NCBI RefSeq assembly: GCF_002280675.1
Contig: NZ_NCEN01000005.1
Coordinates: forward strand, 62,001-126,000
Direction: 5' to 3'
Source: Novosphingobium sp. 32-60-15
Lineage (GTDB): Bacteria > Pseudomonadota > Alphaproteobacteria > Sphingomonadales > Sphingomonadaceae
DNA: 64,000 bases
Both the position numbers and the translations under genes were made by a program. Each line of letters begins with the position of its first letter. The first letter of the stretch is position 1. Below the pieces are notes generated by a model. It saw only the letters and a program-made list of their open reading frames with translations, was not told the origin of the DNA and did no database searches. Shown here one piece after another: positions 45,911 to 55,226 of this stretch.

Positions 45911-48187
45911 ATGGCGTCCGCCTTACCCAACGCTCCCGCAACAGATGATCCGGCGACAGGACTACCTGCTGCCAATCCTGCGACAACGCTGGTCGGACGC
46001 CGCGGGCATTGGGACATCACGGCGCGATTGTCCAGCATCCTTAAACATGGTGAAGCCTTCCTTGAAGCTCATCCGTTTGAGCGGGGGCTGTGGCTGGTCG
46101 TTGCATTTGCCGCCGGCATCGTGGCGTGGGTCACCCTGCCCAGTCCGGCTCATTGGATCGCGCTGCTTTTTGGCATGTCCGGACTGGCATTAATGGCCGC
46201 AATATTTCTGGACGAAGCCAACTTTGGACACGTTCGCCTTGCTGTGATCGGCCTTGCTGCCATGGGCTGTGCGGGCCTCACTACCATCTGGGCGAAATCT
46301 GAACTGGTCGGCCAACCCGGAATCTCGAGGCCACTTGTGGTCTGGGTGCAGGGCCGATTGGTTGAACGCCGTGAAGAGCCAGCCAAAGCCCGCGCAAGGC
46401 TTTTGATACGGGTGCCCTTCGAAGGCTTTGCAGGGCCGGTGTTGGTCCGCGTCAACTTGCCGACGGACAAAGACAATCCGGCTGCACGCCAAGGCGCGAT
46501 TGTCCGCCTGCGCGCCCGTTTAATGCCCCCTGCGCCGCCTTTGCTGCCCGGAGCCTATGATTTCGCGCGAACTGCCTGGTTCAATGGCATCGCCGCCACC
46601 GGTTCAGCACTTTCAAACGTTGAAGTCCTGCGCGAATCAGACCGCGGCACCACCCTTCGCGGGCTCCAATCCTCGCTCGCTCGTCACATTCGCTCGATGC
46701 TCGCAGGTTCACCCGGCAACATTGCCGCAGCCCTTGCCAGCGGTGATCGCGGCGCCATCGCCATGGCTGATGAAGACGCGATGCGTGATGCAGGCCTTAC
46801 GCACTTGCTTTCGATCAGCGGTTTACACGTTAGCGCACTGGTCGGCTTCGTCTATTGGATCGTCGCGCGCGCTCTCGCGTTCGTCCCGTGGATCGCGCTT
46901 CGTGTGCGTGTGCCGATTGCAGGCGCGCTGGCAGGAGCGCTGGCAGGCATCGCTTATACTTTGCTCACCGGCGCTGAAGTTCCGACGGTCCGCTCTTGCC
47001 TAGGCGCTTTGCTGGTGCTTGCGGCTCTCGCCTTGGGGCGCGATCCCTTATCACTGCGCCTTGTCGCGGTTGGCGGGCTTCTGGTTATGCTGTTCTGGCC
47101 CGAAGCGGTCGTTGGACCCAGCTTTCAGATGAGTTTCTCGGCAGTAATCGCCATCATCGCGTTCCACTCTGCCGCCCCGGTACGCGGTTTCCTCAGTTCC
47201 GCGCATTATGGCCCGGTTGTACGTTTCGCGCGCGGAATCGTGATGTTGCTGGCAACTGGTATAGTGATCGAATTGGCGCTGATGCCAATCGGCCTGTTCC
47301 ACTTCCACCGCGCCGGAGTTTACGGCGCACTGGCCAATGTCATCGCCATCCCTTTAACGACGTTTGCGATCATGCCGCTGATCGGGCTGGCACTGCTGCT
47401 TGACCTTGGCGGGATCGGAGCGCCGATGTGGTGGCTGGCCGGCAAGGCCTTGGAATTTCTGCTGGCGATTGCGCATTTCGTGGCTGCGCGGCCCGGTGCG
47501 GTGACCATGCTGCCTCCGGTTGAACCGTGGAGCTTTGGCCTGTTCGTCACCGGAATGCTCTGGCTTGCCCTTTGGACCGGACGCATCCGTTTGTGGGGCG
47601 CAATCCCTGCCGCCATTGCTGTCACAGTGATGATCTTTGCGCCTACGCCCGATATCCTCGTCACTGGTGACGGCCACCATGTCGGCATTACCGGCCAGGG
47701 CGAGGACCTGCTTGTCCTGCGCGATGGGCGTGGCGATTATATGCGGGATAGCCTGCTCGAACTTGCCGGAATGGAAGGCCAATTGCGCCCTTTGGAAGAC
47801 TGGCCCGCTGCCCGTTGCAGCGCAGACTTTTGTACTATCGCTATCAACAGGAACGGCAAACGCTTTACCCTTCTGATGGCCCGCACCCGCGAGTACATTG
47901 ACGATATGGAACTTGAATCGGCCTGTGAACGTGCCGACATTGTGGTCGCTGATCGGCGACTACCATGGGCTTGCCGCCCGAAAATGCTCAAGGCAGACCG
48001 GACATTTTTGGCAAAGACTGGCGGGATAACGATCAATTTGGCGAGCGGCAAAATACGCACTGTGGCCGAAACACAAGGGAGGCACGGGTGGTATCGCTGG
48101 CCTGTGACGGGGGAGATCAAGAGCGGACTGAAGCAGCAAATCCCCCAGCCTTCAGTCGGGGCAGCGCCGTCAGCTTTTAAGCCTTGA
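45911..48187 (+). CDS. comEC: ComEC/Rec2-family DNA uptake channel protein
   Basis: 758-aa membrane protein. An N-terminal DUF4131-type region with two to three helices is followed by the Competence domain, whose hallmark HLLSISGLHVSALVGFVYWI begins the channel core with about eight further helices. The C-terminal metallo-beta-lactamase-like part is present (DILVTGDGHHVGITGQGEDL) but short and without the metal-binding HxHxDH. The family moves single-stranded DNA across the inner membrane during transformation. The ATG at 45911 was preferred over a TTG at 45875 that would overlap gltX. Confidence 0.85.
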   Translation: MASALPNAPATDDPATGLPAANPATTLVGRRGHWDITARLSSILKHGEAFLEAHPFERGLWLVVAFAAGIVAWVTLPSPAHWIALLFGMSGLALMAAIFLDEANFGHVRLAVIGLAAMGCAGLTTIWAKSELVGQPGISRPLVVWVQGRLVERREEPAKARARLLIRVPFEGFAGPVLVRVNLPTDKDNPAARQGAIVRLRARLMPPAPPLLPGAYDFARTAWFNGIAATGSALSNVEVLRESDRGTTLRGLQSSLARHIRSMLAGSPGNIAAALASGDRGAIAMADEDAMRDAGLTHLLSISGLHVSALVGFVYWIVARALAFVPWIALRVRVPIAGALAGALAGIAYTLLTGAEVPTVRSCLGALLVLAALALGRDPLSLRLVAVGGLLVMLFWPEAVVGPSFQMSFSAVIAIIAFHSAAPVRGFLSSAHYGPVVRFARGIVMLLATGIVIELALMPIGLFHFHRAGVYGALANVIAIPLTTFAIMPLIGLALLLDLGGIGAPMWWLAGKALEFLLAIAHFVAARPGAVTMLPPVEPWSFGLFVTGMLWLALWTGRIRLWGAIPAAIAVTVMIFAPTPDILVTGDGHHVGITGQGEDLLVLRDGRGDYMRDSLLELAGMEGQLRPLEDWPAARCSADFCTIAINRNGKRFTLLMARTREYIDDMELESACERADIVVADRRLPWACRPKMLKADRTFLAKTGGITINLASGKIRTVAETQGRHGWYRWPVTGEIKSGLKQQIPQPSVGAAPSAFKP

Positions 48188-48288
48188 AACAAACCATAGC
48201 GACCAACGTCAAAGCAATCTGACGAAACAAAAGCCTATGGCGTGATGACTTTACGCCAGTCAAAAACAGGTCCCGTTCGTGTCGAGCG

Positions 48289-48320
48289 AAGTCGAGACGC
48301 TCTGCGCGGTGTCTCGACTT
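48289..48320. repeat. Interspersed inverted repeat (GTCGAGAC type)
   Basis: AAGTCGAGAC (48289-48298) pairs with GTCTCGACTT (48311-48320); it is preceded by CGTTCGTGTCGAGCG. This looks like one of the dispersed TCGAG-rich palindromes of sphingomonad genomes, followed by TTTATCCTGAGTGTATC, another repeat-like word. It lies in the gap between comEC and lexA. Confidence 0.55.
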
Positions 48321-48496
48321 AGCCCTGAAAGGCCAAAGTTTATCCTGAGTGTATCAAACGGATCGAAACGAGCGGAGATTTGATTCAGCTTGACGTCATC
48401 ACGCTCTAAACCAACGGCCGCTTGCCAATGACGAAGCCAAAAAAGCGCAGCACGTAAGCGTCCGCATAAGGCGGCGAAGTTAGGAGCGCTGCGTCA

Positions 48497-48536
48497 CCAG
48501 CTTGCGCCGTCGCACATTTGTATCGGCGCAAGCTGG
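48497..48536. terminator. Perfect 13-bp hairpin between convergent comEC and lexA
   Basis: CCAGCTTGCGCCG (48497-48509) / CGGCGCAAGCTGG (48524-48536) with a 14-base loop, followed by TCTTTTATC near the lexA stop. Suitable as a terminator for one or both genes. The rest of the 364-base gap 48188-48551 holds only the repeat at 48289 and no credible gene. Confidence 0.55.
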
Positions 48537-48551
48537 CATGACCGTCTTTTA

Positions 48552-49262
48552 TCAGTGATATCGGCGCAGCAATCCTGCCAGTTTGCCCTGAACCGTCACT
48601 TCATCAGGTCGGTAGAACTGCGGGTCATATGCGGCGTTGGCGGGATCAAGGCGGATCATGCCTTTTTCGCGGTGGAGGTACTTGAGCGTTGCCTCTTCGC
48701 CACGCACCAATGCGACGACGATTTCACCATCGCGGGCGGCATCTGTCTTGCGGACCAAAGCATAATCACCGTCAAAGATGCCGGCATCGACCATGGAATC
48801 GCCAGAGACTTCGAGGGCGTAATGTTCACCCGCGCCAAGCAAGGCCGCCGGTACAGGCAATGTCGCGCTGGTTTCAAAGGCTTCAATAGGCACGCCCGCA
48901 GCGATTTTGCCATGGAGGGGCAATTCGATGACATCGTTGGCCGGAGCGGGAGTTGCCCTTGGAGCAGTGCGCAGCGGGGTTAGGGCGGAGTTGGTGTTGG
49001 CCGCTGCACGGGTTGGCGCAGCGGTAGCGCCGCCCTTTGTTACCGCGCTGTCAGGTTGGCGGATAACTTCCAAAGCGCGGGCGCGGTTGGGCAGGCGGCG
49101 AATGAAGCCGCGCTCTTCCAGGGCAGAGATCAGACGGTGGACGCCAGACTTCGACTTAAGGTCGAGTGCTTCCTTCATCTCCTCAAAACTGGGAGAGATG
49201 CCGGATTCCTCCAAGCGTACCTGGATGAAAGTGAGCAGTTCGTGCTGCTTGCGCGTTAACAT
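48552..49262 (-). CDS. lexA: SOS repressor LexA
   Basis: 236-aa repressor/self-protease. The winged helix-turn-helix spans residues 1-65 ([40 protein letters not shown]). The Ala-Gly self-cleavage site is in [14 protein letters not shown], the nucleophile Ser in [15 protein letters not shown], and the general base Lys in [14 protein letters not shown] longer linker (about residues 70-112) than in E. coli is typical of alphaproteobacteria. Its own LexA box lies 18 bases upstream of the start, so it is autoregulated. It is last in the ppiD-trp-moa run. Confidence 0.97.
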   Translation of the reverse strand: MLTRKQHELLTFIQVRLEESGISPSFEEMKEALDLKSKSGVHRLISALEERGFIRRLPNRARALEVIRQPDSAVTKGGATAAPTRAAANTNSALTPLRTAPRATPAPANDVIELPLHGKIAAGVPIEAFETSATLPVPAALLGAGEHYALEVSGDSMVDAGIFDGDYALVRKTDAARDGEIVVALVRGEEATLKYLHREKGMIRLDPANAAYDPQFYRPDEVTVQGKLAGLLRRYH

Positions 49263-49280
49263 TGGCGGTTCTCCGCAGGT

Positions 49281-49295
49281 GAACGAATGCGGAAC
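49281..49295 (-). promoter_or_regulatory. LexA box of the lexA gene
   Basis: On the top strand GAAC-GAATGCG-GAAC; read with the gene it is GTTC-N7-GTTC, the alphaproteobacterial SOS consensus. It is centred about 26 bases before the lexA ATG at 49262 and upstream of the GGAG ribosome site, fitting autorepression. Confidence 0.88.
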
Positions 49296-49319
49296 GGATA
49301 AGCAACTTACTGCAACTCG

Positions 49320-50525
49320 TCAAGCAATACCGCCATTTTCGATCAGGTAAACAGGAACATCTGTTCCCGCCGCTTTCGCATCCGCCCATGCTTCGCGCAG
49401 AACGAACGAATTCGCGCGCGACAGCGGGGACAAGGCGCCGGAGTCTTGCAGCGGATCAAGGGTTACAGATGTACCGTCCCAGTGCGCGCGGAGGAATTCC
49501 ATGCGACTGCCGCCTTTTGGCATGGGGCCAGTCAGGCGGGCAGGGATGGTGCGCGGAAGCGGCTGCGCTGCGCCAAGCATGGCGCGCAGGAGGGGCAACA
49601 TGAACAGGAACGCGGTCACATAGGCAGACGCAGGGTTACCGGGTAGTCCGACGATGATCTGCGGTCCGCGTGTGGCAATGAGCAAGGGCTTGCCGGGCTT
49701 TATCCCGACGCGCCAGAAATCGATACTTGCGCCGATAGACGCCAATGCCGGACGGATAAGGTCATGATCCCCAACCGACGCGCCGCCGCTTGTAACGATA
49801 ACGTCAGCATCGCGCGCGGTATCGAATGCGGCAGCAAGATCGTGGAGGTTATCCGCCACGGGTCCGCCGTGGGTGACGCGGACGGGTAGGACAGCGGCCA
49901 TGGCGTAAAGCATCGGACCGTTGCTGGCGGGAAGTTGGTGGAGTTCAGGCAACTGGCCGGGCGCTACCAGTTCGTCGCCACTATCGATCACAGTCAGCGT
50001 AAGCGTGCGGCGGACGGGGAGGTGGCTATGCCCGCCTGCGATGGCCAGCGCGATTTGGGCGGGGCCGATGCGGGTTCCGGCCTCGATCAGTACGGTATCG
50101 GCCGTGAAGTCCATTCCGGCGGGACGGATGTGCCGTCCGGGCGGCGCGGGAGGCTCTCCGGTGAGATTCAGTACTTCGCCTTCGCGGCCGGCGTCTTCCT
50201 GAAGCAACACCATGTCTGTGCCAGCCGGGACAACGGCGCCGGTGCTGATCCTTATGGCTTCGCCTTTGCTGACGGTTTTCGCGTAGGGGTGTCCAGCTGC
50301 ACTCTCACCAATCACGTTCCAAGGGCCGGGTAGATCAACCGAGCGGAGCGCATAGCCGTCCATAGCTGAGAGAGGGGCGGCAGGTTGCGTCCGGCGAGCG
50401 ACAACAGGTGCGGCGAGGTAGTGGCCGAGGCATTGTGCAACCGGGCGCTGCTCTAACGGCAGGGAAGGGGCCAGCGCAAGCAAGCGGGCCTGTGCCTCAG
50501 CTAGGGGAAGCGGCGGCGTTTTCAC
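49320..50525 (-). CDS. moeA: Molybdopterin molybdotransferase MoeA
   Basis: 401-aa enzyme that inserts molybdate into adenylated molybdopterin. Signatures are [30 protein letters not shown], the MoCF-fold region [20 protein letters not shown], and [25 protein letters not shown] in two adjacent blocks. It overlaps moaC by 4 bases and precedes lexA by 57 bases. Confidence 0.95.
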   Translation of the reverse strand: MKTPPLPLAEAQARLLALAPSLPLEQRPVAQCLGHYLAAPVVARRTQPAAPLSAMDGYALRSVDLPGPWNVIGESAAGHPYAKTVSKGEAIRISTGAVVPAGTDMVLLQEDAGREGEVLNLTGEPPAPPGRHIRPAGMDFTADTVLIEAGTRIGPAQIALAIAGGHSHLPVRRTLTLTVIDSGDELVAPGQLPELHQLPASNGPMLYAMAAVLPVRVTHGGPVADNLHDLAAAFDTARDADVIVTSGGASVGDHDLIRPALASIGASIDFWRVGIKPGKPLLIATRGPQIIVGLPGNPASAYVTAFLFMLPLLRAMLGAAQPLPRTIPARLTGPMPKGGSRMEFLRAHWDGTSVTLDPLQDSGALSPLSRANSFVLREAWADAKAAGTDVPVYLIENGGIA

Positions 50526-50998
50526 GCGTCGTCCGCCCGCCAGATTCCAGATTTGCCGCCGCGTTTTTCAATCAGGCGTATGCCTTCGATCACCATGCCT
50601 TTGTCGAGGGCTTTGGCCATATCGTAAACGGTAAGCAGTGCGACTGACACAGCGGTGAGTGCCTCCATTTCGATGCCGGTCTTGCCGGTTAGCGTGGCGG
50701 TGGCAGTACATTCCACGCCAGTCTCCACCAGTTCGAAATCAATGTTCACCGCATCGATGCCAAGCGGGTGGCACAGGGGGATGAGCTCGCCGGTTTTCTT
50801 GGCGGCCATGATCCCGGCAATGCGCGCCGTTCCAAGAACATCGCCCTTGGGCGCGTTGCCCTGCGCGATGGCGGTCAGCGTGGTGGCAGACATCCTGATC
50901 GCGCCTCTGGCCACGGCGACGCGGTGCGTTTCTGCCTTGCTGCCAACGTCGACCATCCGGGCGTTTCCAGCCGAATCAACATGCGTCAATTTGTTCAT
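50522..50998 (-). CDS. moaC: Cyclic pyranopterin monophosphate synthase MoaC
   Basis: 158-aa enzyme of molybdopterin synthesis acting after MoaA. It begins [17 protein letters not shown] and contains [19 protein letters not shown] (active-site Lys and His) and [20 protein letters not shown]. Full length. Start and stop overlaps with moeA show an operon. moaA is not present in the window. Confidence 0.96.
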   Translation of the reverse strand: MNKLTHVDSAGNARMVDVGSKAETHRVAVARGAIRMSATTLTAIAQGNAPKGDVLGTARIAGIMAAKKTGELIPLCHPLGIDAVNIDFELVETGVECTATATLTGKTGIEMEALTAVSVALLTVYDMAKALDKGMVIEGIRLIEKRGGKSGIWRADDA

Positions 50999-51033
50999 CT
51001 CTCGCCCTCAAATCCTGAACGGGTTTGCGCAGG

Positions 51034-51249
51034 TTACACTTCCCGAAGAGAAACTCTAATGCCCGCCTCTGCTCGGAACTGCATGGTTTTTTCGGTGGAG
51101 AGCAAGGGGCCAAGCATAAGGCGGAGTTTGGCAGAGGCGCGACATGCGATGTGGCAATTGCATCGGCTGATGGTGGTATGCTCGTCGGCTGGGTTGACGT
51201 CTGGCAAGACACCCCAATGCTCTTCCCCGCAATCGAGAGGGAGGACCAA
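51034..51249 (-). CDS. Possible 71-aa protein between trpC and moaC
   Basis: An open frame that starts 7 bases after trpC ends and stops 35 bases before moaC, on the same strand, with codon choice not unlike its neighbours. It contains four Cys (DCGEEHW, RCNCHIACRASAKL) that might bind metal. I do not recognise a family and the ribosome site is weak, so this may be spacer DNA. Confidence 0.3.
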   Translation of the reverse strand: MVLPLDCGEEHWGVLPDVNPADEHTTISRCNCHIACRASAKLRLMLGPLLSTEKTMQFRAEAGIRVSLREV

Positions 51250-51256
51250 GTTTTCG

Positions 51257-52045
51257 TCAGCCGTTAAGCAAAGTAAGGGTGGCTGCCGTTATGTCGGTCT
51301 GTCGCATCAGGCTTTCGCCTACCAAAAACGTGCGCGCGCCGCATGGTTCAAGGCGCAAAAGATCGGCGTGAGTGTTGATGCCGCTTTCGCTAACCAGAAG
51401 GGTGCCTTCGGGGGCGAGGGGGGCGAGGCGTTCTGTAGTCGACAGGTCGGTGACAAAGCGTTTCAGGTCACGGTTGTTAATGCCGATCAGGCGCGACTTG
51501 AGATGGGCGGCGCGCTCCATTTCTTCCTCGTTGTGGACTTCGACGAGCGCATCCATGCCAAGTTCGCGGGCGGCGGCTTCGATTTCGGCCATTTGGCTGT
51601 CTGACAGGCAGGCGGCGATGATCAGGATGGCGTCAGCGCCGATGGCGCGCGCTTCGAGGCACTGCCACGGATCGACCATGAAATCCTTGCGGATGACCGG
51701 TAGGGTGCAGGCAGCGCGGGCCTCGATCAGGTAATCTTCGTGGCCCTGAAAATAAGGCGCGTCGGTGAGCACCGAGAGGCAGGTAGCGCCGCCTGCCTCG
51801 TAGGCACGGGCGTGAGCTGCAGGGCTAAAATCGGCGCGGATCAGCCCTTTGGATGGGCTGGACTTCTTGATCTCGGCAATCAGGGCGTAACCCTTGGCGG
51901 CCTTGGTGCGCAGAGCGGCTTCGAAGCCGCGTGGCGGCGTTTGCTGTGCAGCGCTGTCTGCCAGTTCGGCAACGTTCGTGGCGGCCTTGCGGGCGGCCAC
52001 CTCGATGCGTTTTGTGTCGCAGATTTCAGTGAGCATATCAGTCAT
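51257..52045 (-). CDS. trpC: Indole-3-glycerol phosphate synthase
   Basis: 262-aa TIM-barrel enzyme of tryptophan synthesis. It shows [20 protein letters not shown] (catalytic Lys), [56 protein letters not shown] and [14 protein letters not shown], all canonical. It stands alone without a fused TrpF. It follows trpD after 66 bases in the trp run. Confidence 0.97.
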   Translation of the reverse strand: MTDMLTEICDTKRIEVAARKAATNVAELADSAAQQTPPRGFEAALRTKAAKGYALIAEIKKSSPSKGLIRADFSPAAHARAYEAGGATCLSVLTDAPYFQGHEDYLIEARAACTLPVIRKDFMVDPWQCLEARAIGADAILIIAACLSDSQMAEIEAAARELGMDALVEVHNEEEMERAAHLKSRLIGINNRDLKRFVTDLSTTERLAPLAPEGTLLVSESGINTHADLLRLEPCGARTFLVGESLMRQTDITAATLTLLNG

Positions 52046-52111
52046 GGTGGATTGGTCTTTGCCGTGCTGGGCGGAATTAGTCGAGTGGGTTTTGGGTGAT
52101 GGACTGGCTCG

Positions 52112-53101
52112 CTACTTAAGCGCGGCGATCCAGCAGTTGAGCAGCGCGTTGGCGAGGCCTTTGTCGATGGCCTCTGCGGCTTCTTCAACGCCTTCGTGCC
52201 AGTCTTGTGCTTCGCCTGCGATGATGAGTGCCGCAGCGGCATTGAACAGGACGGCGTTGCGGTATGGGCTTGTTTCACCCAGAAGGAGTGCGCGCAAGGC
52301 GGCAGCGTTGTGTCGAGCGTCTCCGCCGCGAATGGTGTCGACCGGAGCCGTGGGCAAGCCAGCATCGTCGGGAGTGACGCGGCGAAGCGCAAGTTCGCCA
52401 TCTTTTACTTCGGCGAGTTCATTTCCACCGGCGAGGCTGAGTTCATCGAGGCCTTCATCGCCAGAAATGACAAAGCTGTGCGTTGTGCCAAGGCGCAACA
52501 GGGCTTCGGCGTAAATCGGGACGTAGGAAGGCCTTGCAACGCCGACGAGCTGGCGGCGAACACCAGCTGGGTTGGCCAAGGGACCCATCAGGTTGAAGAT
52601 CGTGCGTCGGCCCAGCGCCTTGCGGATAGGCATAATGCGCCCCATCGACGGGTGATGCCGCCCTGCAAAGAGGAAGCAAATGCCAAGATCGGCCAGCGTT
52701 TCTTCGGCCGTTTCCGCAGCGCGATCAAGGTTGAGGCCAAGCGCTTCCAAGGTGTCCGCCGCGCCCGCTTTGCTGCTGGCTGCGCGGTTGCCGTGTTTGG
52801 CGACGGGAACGCCGCAAGCCGCAACGACAAGGCTGACGGCGGTGGAGACGTTGAGCGTGTGGTGGCCATCGCCGCCGGTGCCGCAAACGTCGATGGCATT
52901 GGCTGGCGCGATGATCGGGATCATGCGAGCGCGCATGGCTCGGGCGGCTCCAGCGATCTCGCTGGCGGTTTCGCCCCGGTCCGAGAGGCCCACAAGGAAC
53001 TGCGCGATGTCTTCGTCGGGGACTTTGCCGTCAAGAATTGCAGCAAAGGCGTGTTCGGCTTCGGCTTCTTCGAGCGGATAAAGGGGATCGGGCAAATTCA
53101 T
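52112..53101 (-). CDS. trpD: Anthranilate phosphoribosyltransferase
   Basis: 329-aa enzyme transferring phosphoribose to anthranilate. Recognisable parts are [40 protein letters not shown] (PRPP loop), [20 protein letters not shown] and [20 protein letters not shown]. Overlaps trpG by 4 bases (ATGA). Confidence 0.97.
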   Translation of the reverse strand: MNLPDPLYPLEEAEAEHAFAAILDGKVPDEDIAQFLVGLSDRGETASEIAGAARAMRARMIPIIAPANAIDVCGTGGDGHHTLNVSTAVSLVVAACGVPVAKHGNRAASSKAGAADTLEALGLNLDRAAETAEETLADLGICFLFAGRHHPSMGRIMPIRKALGRRTIFNLMGPLANPAGVRRQLVGVARPSYVPIYAEALLRLGTTHSFVISGDEGLDELSLAGGNELAEVKDGELALRRVTPDDAGLPTAPVDTIRGGDARHNAAALRALLLGETSPYRNAVLFNAAAALIIAGEAQDWHEGVEEAAEAIDKGLANALLNCWIAALK

Positions 53102-53685
53102 GCGGGCAACGGATTGGTGGGGATGCCGCAGATTTTCAGAAAGTTGCCGATCATTGCATGGCCGTGTTCTGTGGCAATGGATTCCGGGTGAAACTGGACG
53201 CCGTGGATCGGCAGTGATGTGTGGCGGAAGCCCATGACGTGCGTATCATCAGACTGCGCGTTAACCACCAGGCATTCAGGAATGTCTGTGACAATCAGCG
53301 AGTGGTATCGGGTGGCAATAAACGGGCTGGGCAAGCCCTGGAACACACCGGTGCCATCGTGCGTGACAGGGCTGGTCTTGCCGTGCATCAGCCCGCCGCG
53401 CACGACTTTGCCGCCGAAATACTGACCGATGGATTGGTGGCCGAGGCATACGCCGAGCAACGGCAGGTTTGCGTCGGCTGCGGCTCCGACAAGATCGAGG
53501 CTGATGCCCGCTTCGTTGGGGGTGCAAGGGCCGGGCGAAAGCAGGAAGCCTTGTGCGCCGGTGGCAATGGCCTGTGCAACGGTAAGCGCGTCGTTGCGCA
53601 CGACTTCCACCTCTGCGCCCATTTCCATAAGGTAATGGACGAGGTTCCAGGTGAAGCTATCGTAATTGTCGATGACGAGGATCAT
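53098..53685 (-). CDS. trpG: Anthranilate synthase component II (glutamine amidotransferase)
   Basis: 195-aa class I amidotransferase that supplies ammonia to TrpE. The start [19 protein letters not shown] at 53685 overlaps the trpE stop (ATGA); the open frame further upstream is trpE sequence read in another frame. The nucleophile Cys is in [13 protein letters not shown] and the His/Glu pair in [11 protein letters not shown]. May also serve as PabA. Confidence 0.96.
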   Translation of the reverse strand: MILVIDNYDSFTWNLVHYLMEMGAEVEVVRNDALTVAQAIATGAQGFLLSPGPCTPNEAGISLDLVGAAADANLPLLGVCLGHQSIGQYFGGKVVRGGLMHGKTSPVTHDGTGVFQGLPSPFIATRYHSLIVTDIPECLVVNAQSDDTHVMGFRHTSLPIHGVQFHPESIATEHGHAMIGNFLKICGIPTNPLPA

Positions 53686-55226
53686 TGGCCAAACTTCGGT
53701 TCTGAGGCGACGCGGACGGCTTCGCGGGCGGCGGCGAATAGCGCGCCGGATTTGGCCTCGCATTCGCGCTGTTCGTATTCGGGGTTGCTGTCGGCCACGA
53801 TGCCTGCACCTGCCTGCACGTGAAGCACCCCGTCTTTCAGGATGCCGGTACGCAAGACGATGCAGCTATCGACAGAGCCATCGGGGGCGAAGTATCCGAC
53901 ACCGCCAGCATAAGCGCCGCGCGTTTCAGGTTCGAGCTCGGCGATGATTTCACAGGCACGGACTTTTGGTGCGCCACTGACAGTGCCTGCAGGGAAACCG
54001 GCGAACAGTGCATCGACGTTATCGGCGCGGTTTGTGTCAAGCTGGCCTATGACGTTCGATACAATGTGCATGACGTGGCTGTAGCGTTCCACCGTGTAGC
54101 TTTCGGTCACTTTGACCGTGCCAGCCTGGGCGACACGACCCACATCGTTGCGGCCGAGATCGAGCAGCATCAGGTGCTCGGCGCGCTCCTTGGGATCGTC
54201 AAGCAGGCTGCTTTCGTTGGCGCGGTCTTCCTCTGGCGTTTTGCCGCGTGGGCGGGTTCCGGCGATTGGGCGAATGGTCACTTCGCCATCACGAATTCGC
54301 ACCAGTATCTCAGGCGAAGATCCGGTGAGCGCGAAGCCCGGCATGTCGAGGAAATAGAGGAACGGCGAAGGGTTGATCCGACGCAAACTGCGGTAAAGCG
54401 CGATGGGCGGCAACGGAAAGGGCGCGGTGAAGCGTTGGGCGATGACGACCTGAAAGATGTCACCTGCTTCGATGTAGTCCTTGGCGCGCGTGACCATGCT
54501 GGCGTATTGCGCGGCCGGCATGACCGGCTGCGGGGTTACGTCCACGCTTTCGGTCAGGCGCTGTTCTTCAGGAACTGCGTTGGCCAGCTTGCGGATGGCG
54601 CTGTCGATCCGGTCGGTCGCGGCTTCTAGGAGGTGCGCTGGTGCACCGCCTTCGGCCCAGACCGGAGCAATGGCGAAGAGTTCATCTGACAAGCGATCAA
54701 ACACCAACACCACGGTGGGGCGGGTGAACAGCATGTCGGGCAGGACCAGATCGCTTTGCGGCGCGCGCGGCAGCTTTTCGACAAGGCCGATGGTTTCATA
54801 GCCGAAATAGCCGACGAGACAGGCCAGCGCAGGCGGCAAGGCATCGGGAACATCGATGCGGCAAGCGGCGACGAGCGCGCGCAGTTCAGTCAGCGCGTCT
54901 TCTGGTAATGGCGCGAAGGCAGCCTTATCGTACCGCCAGATACGGTTGATTTCAGCCGCTTCGCCAGTGGCGCGGAACACAAGATCGGGATCGAGGCCGA
55001 GAAGGCTGTAACGCCCACGAACTTCACCGCCCTGCACCGATTCCAGCAGGAAATCGCCGCGGCCTGATTCCATCAGTTTCAGTGCTGCGCCTACCGGGGT
55101 TTCAGTGTCCACAATCAACTTGCGCCAGACCAGCGCCGGTTTTCCAGCGGTAAGCTGGACGAGCGCGGGGCCGTGGTTTTCGGGCAGCGCGGTGGCGGTA
55201 AAGTCTGCGAGCATGGACACCGGCAT
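53682..55226 (-). CDS. trpE: Anthranilate synthase component I
   Basis: 514-aa chorismate-using enzyme. It contains the N-terminal Trp-feedback region ([20 protein letters not shown]) and the catalytic core ([72 protein letters not shown]). Its ATG shares a base with the ppiD stop (TAATG), implying coupling. No leader peptide with tandem Trp codons was found upstream. Confidence 0.97.
   Translation of the reverse strand: MPVSMLADFTATALPENHGPALVQLTAGKPALVWRKLIVDTETPVGAALKLMESGRGDFLLESVQGGEVRGRYSLLGLDPDLVFRATGEAAEINRIWRYDKAAFAPLPEDALTELRALVAACRIDVPDALPPALACLVGYFGYETIGLVEKLPRAPQSDLVLPDMLFTRPTVVLVFDRLSDELFAIAPVWAEGGAPAHLLEAATDRIDSAIRKLANAVPEEQRLTESVDVTPQPVMPAAQYASMVTRAKDYIEAGDIFQVVIAQRFTAPFPLPPIALYRSLRRINPSPFLYFLDMPGFALTGSSPEILVRIRDGEVTIRPIAGTRPRGKTPEEDRANESSLLDDPKERAEHLMLLDLGRNDVGRVAQAGTVKVTESYTVERYSHVMHIVSNVIGQLDTNRADNVDALFAGFPAGTVSGAPKVRACEIIAELEPETRGAYAGGVGYFAPDGSVDSCIVLRTGILKDGVLHVQAGAGIVADSNPEYEQRECEAKSGALFAAAREAVRVASEPKFGQ

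Noticed and set aside
50976..51212. 78-codon frame alternative in the trpC-moaC gap
   Set aside because: Overlaps the moaC start and has less convincing composition than the 71-codon alternative.
52196..53191. 331-codon frame opposite trpD
   Set aside because: Shadow of a certain gene.
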